A DNA stretch of 64,000 bases from the NCBI RefSeq assembly GCF_024741815.1, contig NZ_CP102951.1, forward strand, positions 1,627,001 to 1,691,000. The letters are read 5' to 3'. The notes below the pieces were generated by a model that saw only the letters and a program-made list of their open reading frames with translations, had not been told where the DNA came from and did not search any database. A program made the translations under genes and the position numbers. This DNA comes from Pseudomonas sp. LS1212. Its GTDB lineage: Bacteria > Pseudomonadota > Gammaproteobacteria > Pseudomonadales > Pseudomonadaceae. This document shows positions 63,455 to 64,000 of the stretch, one piece after another (the first letter of the stretch is position 1; every line of letters begins with the position of its first letter).

Positions 63455-64000
63455 TTTCTGGCTCGCTGCAGGCCTGCTGTTGCTGGTAGCCCTGAGTTTT
63501 TTGCTGATTCCCGTCTTGCGTGGCCGTCGTGCCCAGCAGGAAGAAGACCGTACCGCGTTGAACGTTGCCCTTTATCAGGAGCGTGTGGCCGAGTTGCAGG
63601 CCGAGCAGGACGAAGGGGTGCTCAGCAGCGCGCAAATGGACACGGGGCGCGCCGAGGCCGCGCGTGAATTGCTTGCCGACACCGAAGGCGCCGATGTTGC
63701 GCGCGAATCGCGTCTGGGCAAGCCGTTGCCGATTCTCGCGGCACTGCTGGTACCGGTGCTGGGCTTGGGCCTGTACCTGCATTTCGGTGCCAGCGACAAG
63801 GTCGAACTGGCCCGCGAGTTCGCCCAGGCGCCCAAGACCATGGAAGAAATGACCCAGCGCCTGGAGCGCGCCGTCGCCGCCCAGCCGGACTCGGCCGAAG
63901 GTCTGTACTTCCTGGGCCGCACCTACATGGCCCAGAACCGTCCAGCCGATGCGGCGAAAATCTTCGAACGCACCCTGGCCGTGGCGGGTCGCCAGCCTGA
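63447..64000 (+). CDS. ccmI: CcmI (CycH), apocytochrome c chaperone, 5' part
   Basis: The frame from ATG 63447 stays open to the window end (184 codons visible). Two membrane helices (FWLAAGLLLLVALSFLLIPV; LPILAALLVPVLGLGLYLHF) separated by a cytosolic coiled loop, then the start of the periplasmic TPR region (EGLYFLGRTYMAQNRPADAA). CcmI holds the apocytochrome C terminus for CcmF. Truncated only by the window edge. Confidence 0.95.
   Translation, partial: MIDFWLAAGLLLLVALSFLLIPVLRGRRAQQEEDRTALNVALYQERVAELQAEQDEGVLSSAQMDTGRAEAARELLADTEGADVARESRLGKPLPILAALLVPVLGLGLYLHFGASDKVELAREFAQAPKTMEEMTQRLERAVAAQPDSAEGLYFLGRTYMAQNRPADAAKIFERTLAVAGRQP

Overview
The window is a 64-kb stretch of a Pseudomonas chromosome of the fluorescens/putida type, GC-rich and almost fully coding. 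It holds the main polar-flagellum and chemotaxis supercluster. The organism call rests on gene order (flgKL, glycosylation island, fliC-flaG-fliD-fliS-fliT, fleQ-fleSR, fliE to fliJ, fliK, fliL to fliR-flhB, flhA-flhF-fleN-fliA, cheYZAB-motCD-parC-parP-cheW, ccm genes), on FleQ/FleN/FlhF-type regulation, on RpoN (-24/-12) promoters ahead of flagellar operons, and on Pseudomonas-style REP/REPIN repeats.

Layout: 1-2307 holds the 3' end of flgK and all of flgL. 2417-15846 is a flagellin-modification island: a giant multidomain glycosyltransferase, then a seven-gene, translationally coupled operon (VioA-like sugar aminotransferase, WbqC protein, second PLP-fold protein, GNAT acyltransferase, PhyH dioxygenase, methyltransferase, second giant glycosyltransferase), then a stand-alone KAS III-like protein. 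16188-19826 is the filament block (fliC behind a sigma-28 promoter, flaG, fliD, fliS, fliT). 19993-24278 holds the regulators fleQ, fleS and fleR. 24391-30383 is fliEFGHIJ behind a sigma-54 promoter, interrupted between fliG and fliH by a long palindromic repeat. 30473-32866 is an HsbA-HsbR-HptB partner-switching/phosphorelay module. 32946-39747 is fliK and fliLMNOPQR-flhB, and a perfect REPIN follows flhB. 39957-45110 is flhA-flhF-fleN-fliA. 45244-54087 is the chemotaxis and second-stator operon ending with polar-array factors ParC/ParP, CheW and a DUF2802 protein. 54453-55565 is a lone CapA-family gene in an AT-richer setting. 55623-57487 (minus strand) is a FliK-like/FlhB-C-terminal-like pair. 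57697-64000 is the cytochrome c maturation operon ccmABCDEFGHI, with ccmI cut by the window end.

How the genes work together: FleQ with RpoN drives the early operons, FleSR the middle tier and FliA the filament and late genes. FlhF and FleN set position and number, and the HsbARD-like module probably feeds FlgM/FliA control. FliC is secreted by the FlhAB-FliPQR-FliHIJ apparatus, capped by FliD with FliS/FliT chaperoning, and probably decorated by the island with a modified viosamine-like sugar. ParC/ParP and the tandem motifs in CheA point to polar chemoreceptor-array anchoring.

The parts least explained by standard knowledge are the composition of the glycosylation island, the stand-alone FlhB-CC-like/FliK-like pair, the repeats inside flagellar operons, and a 29-codon ORF between flhF and fleN.
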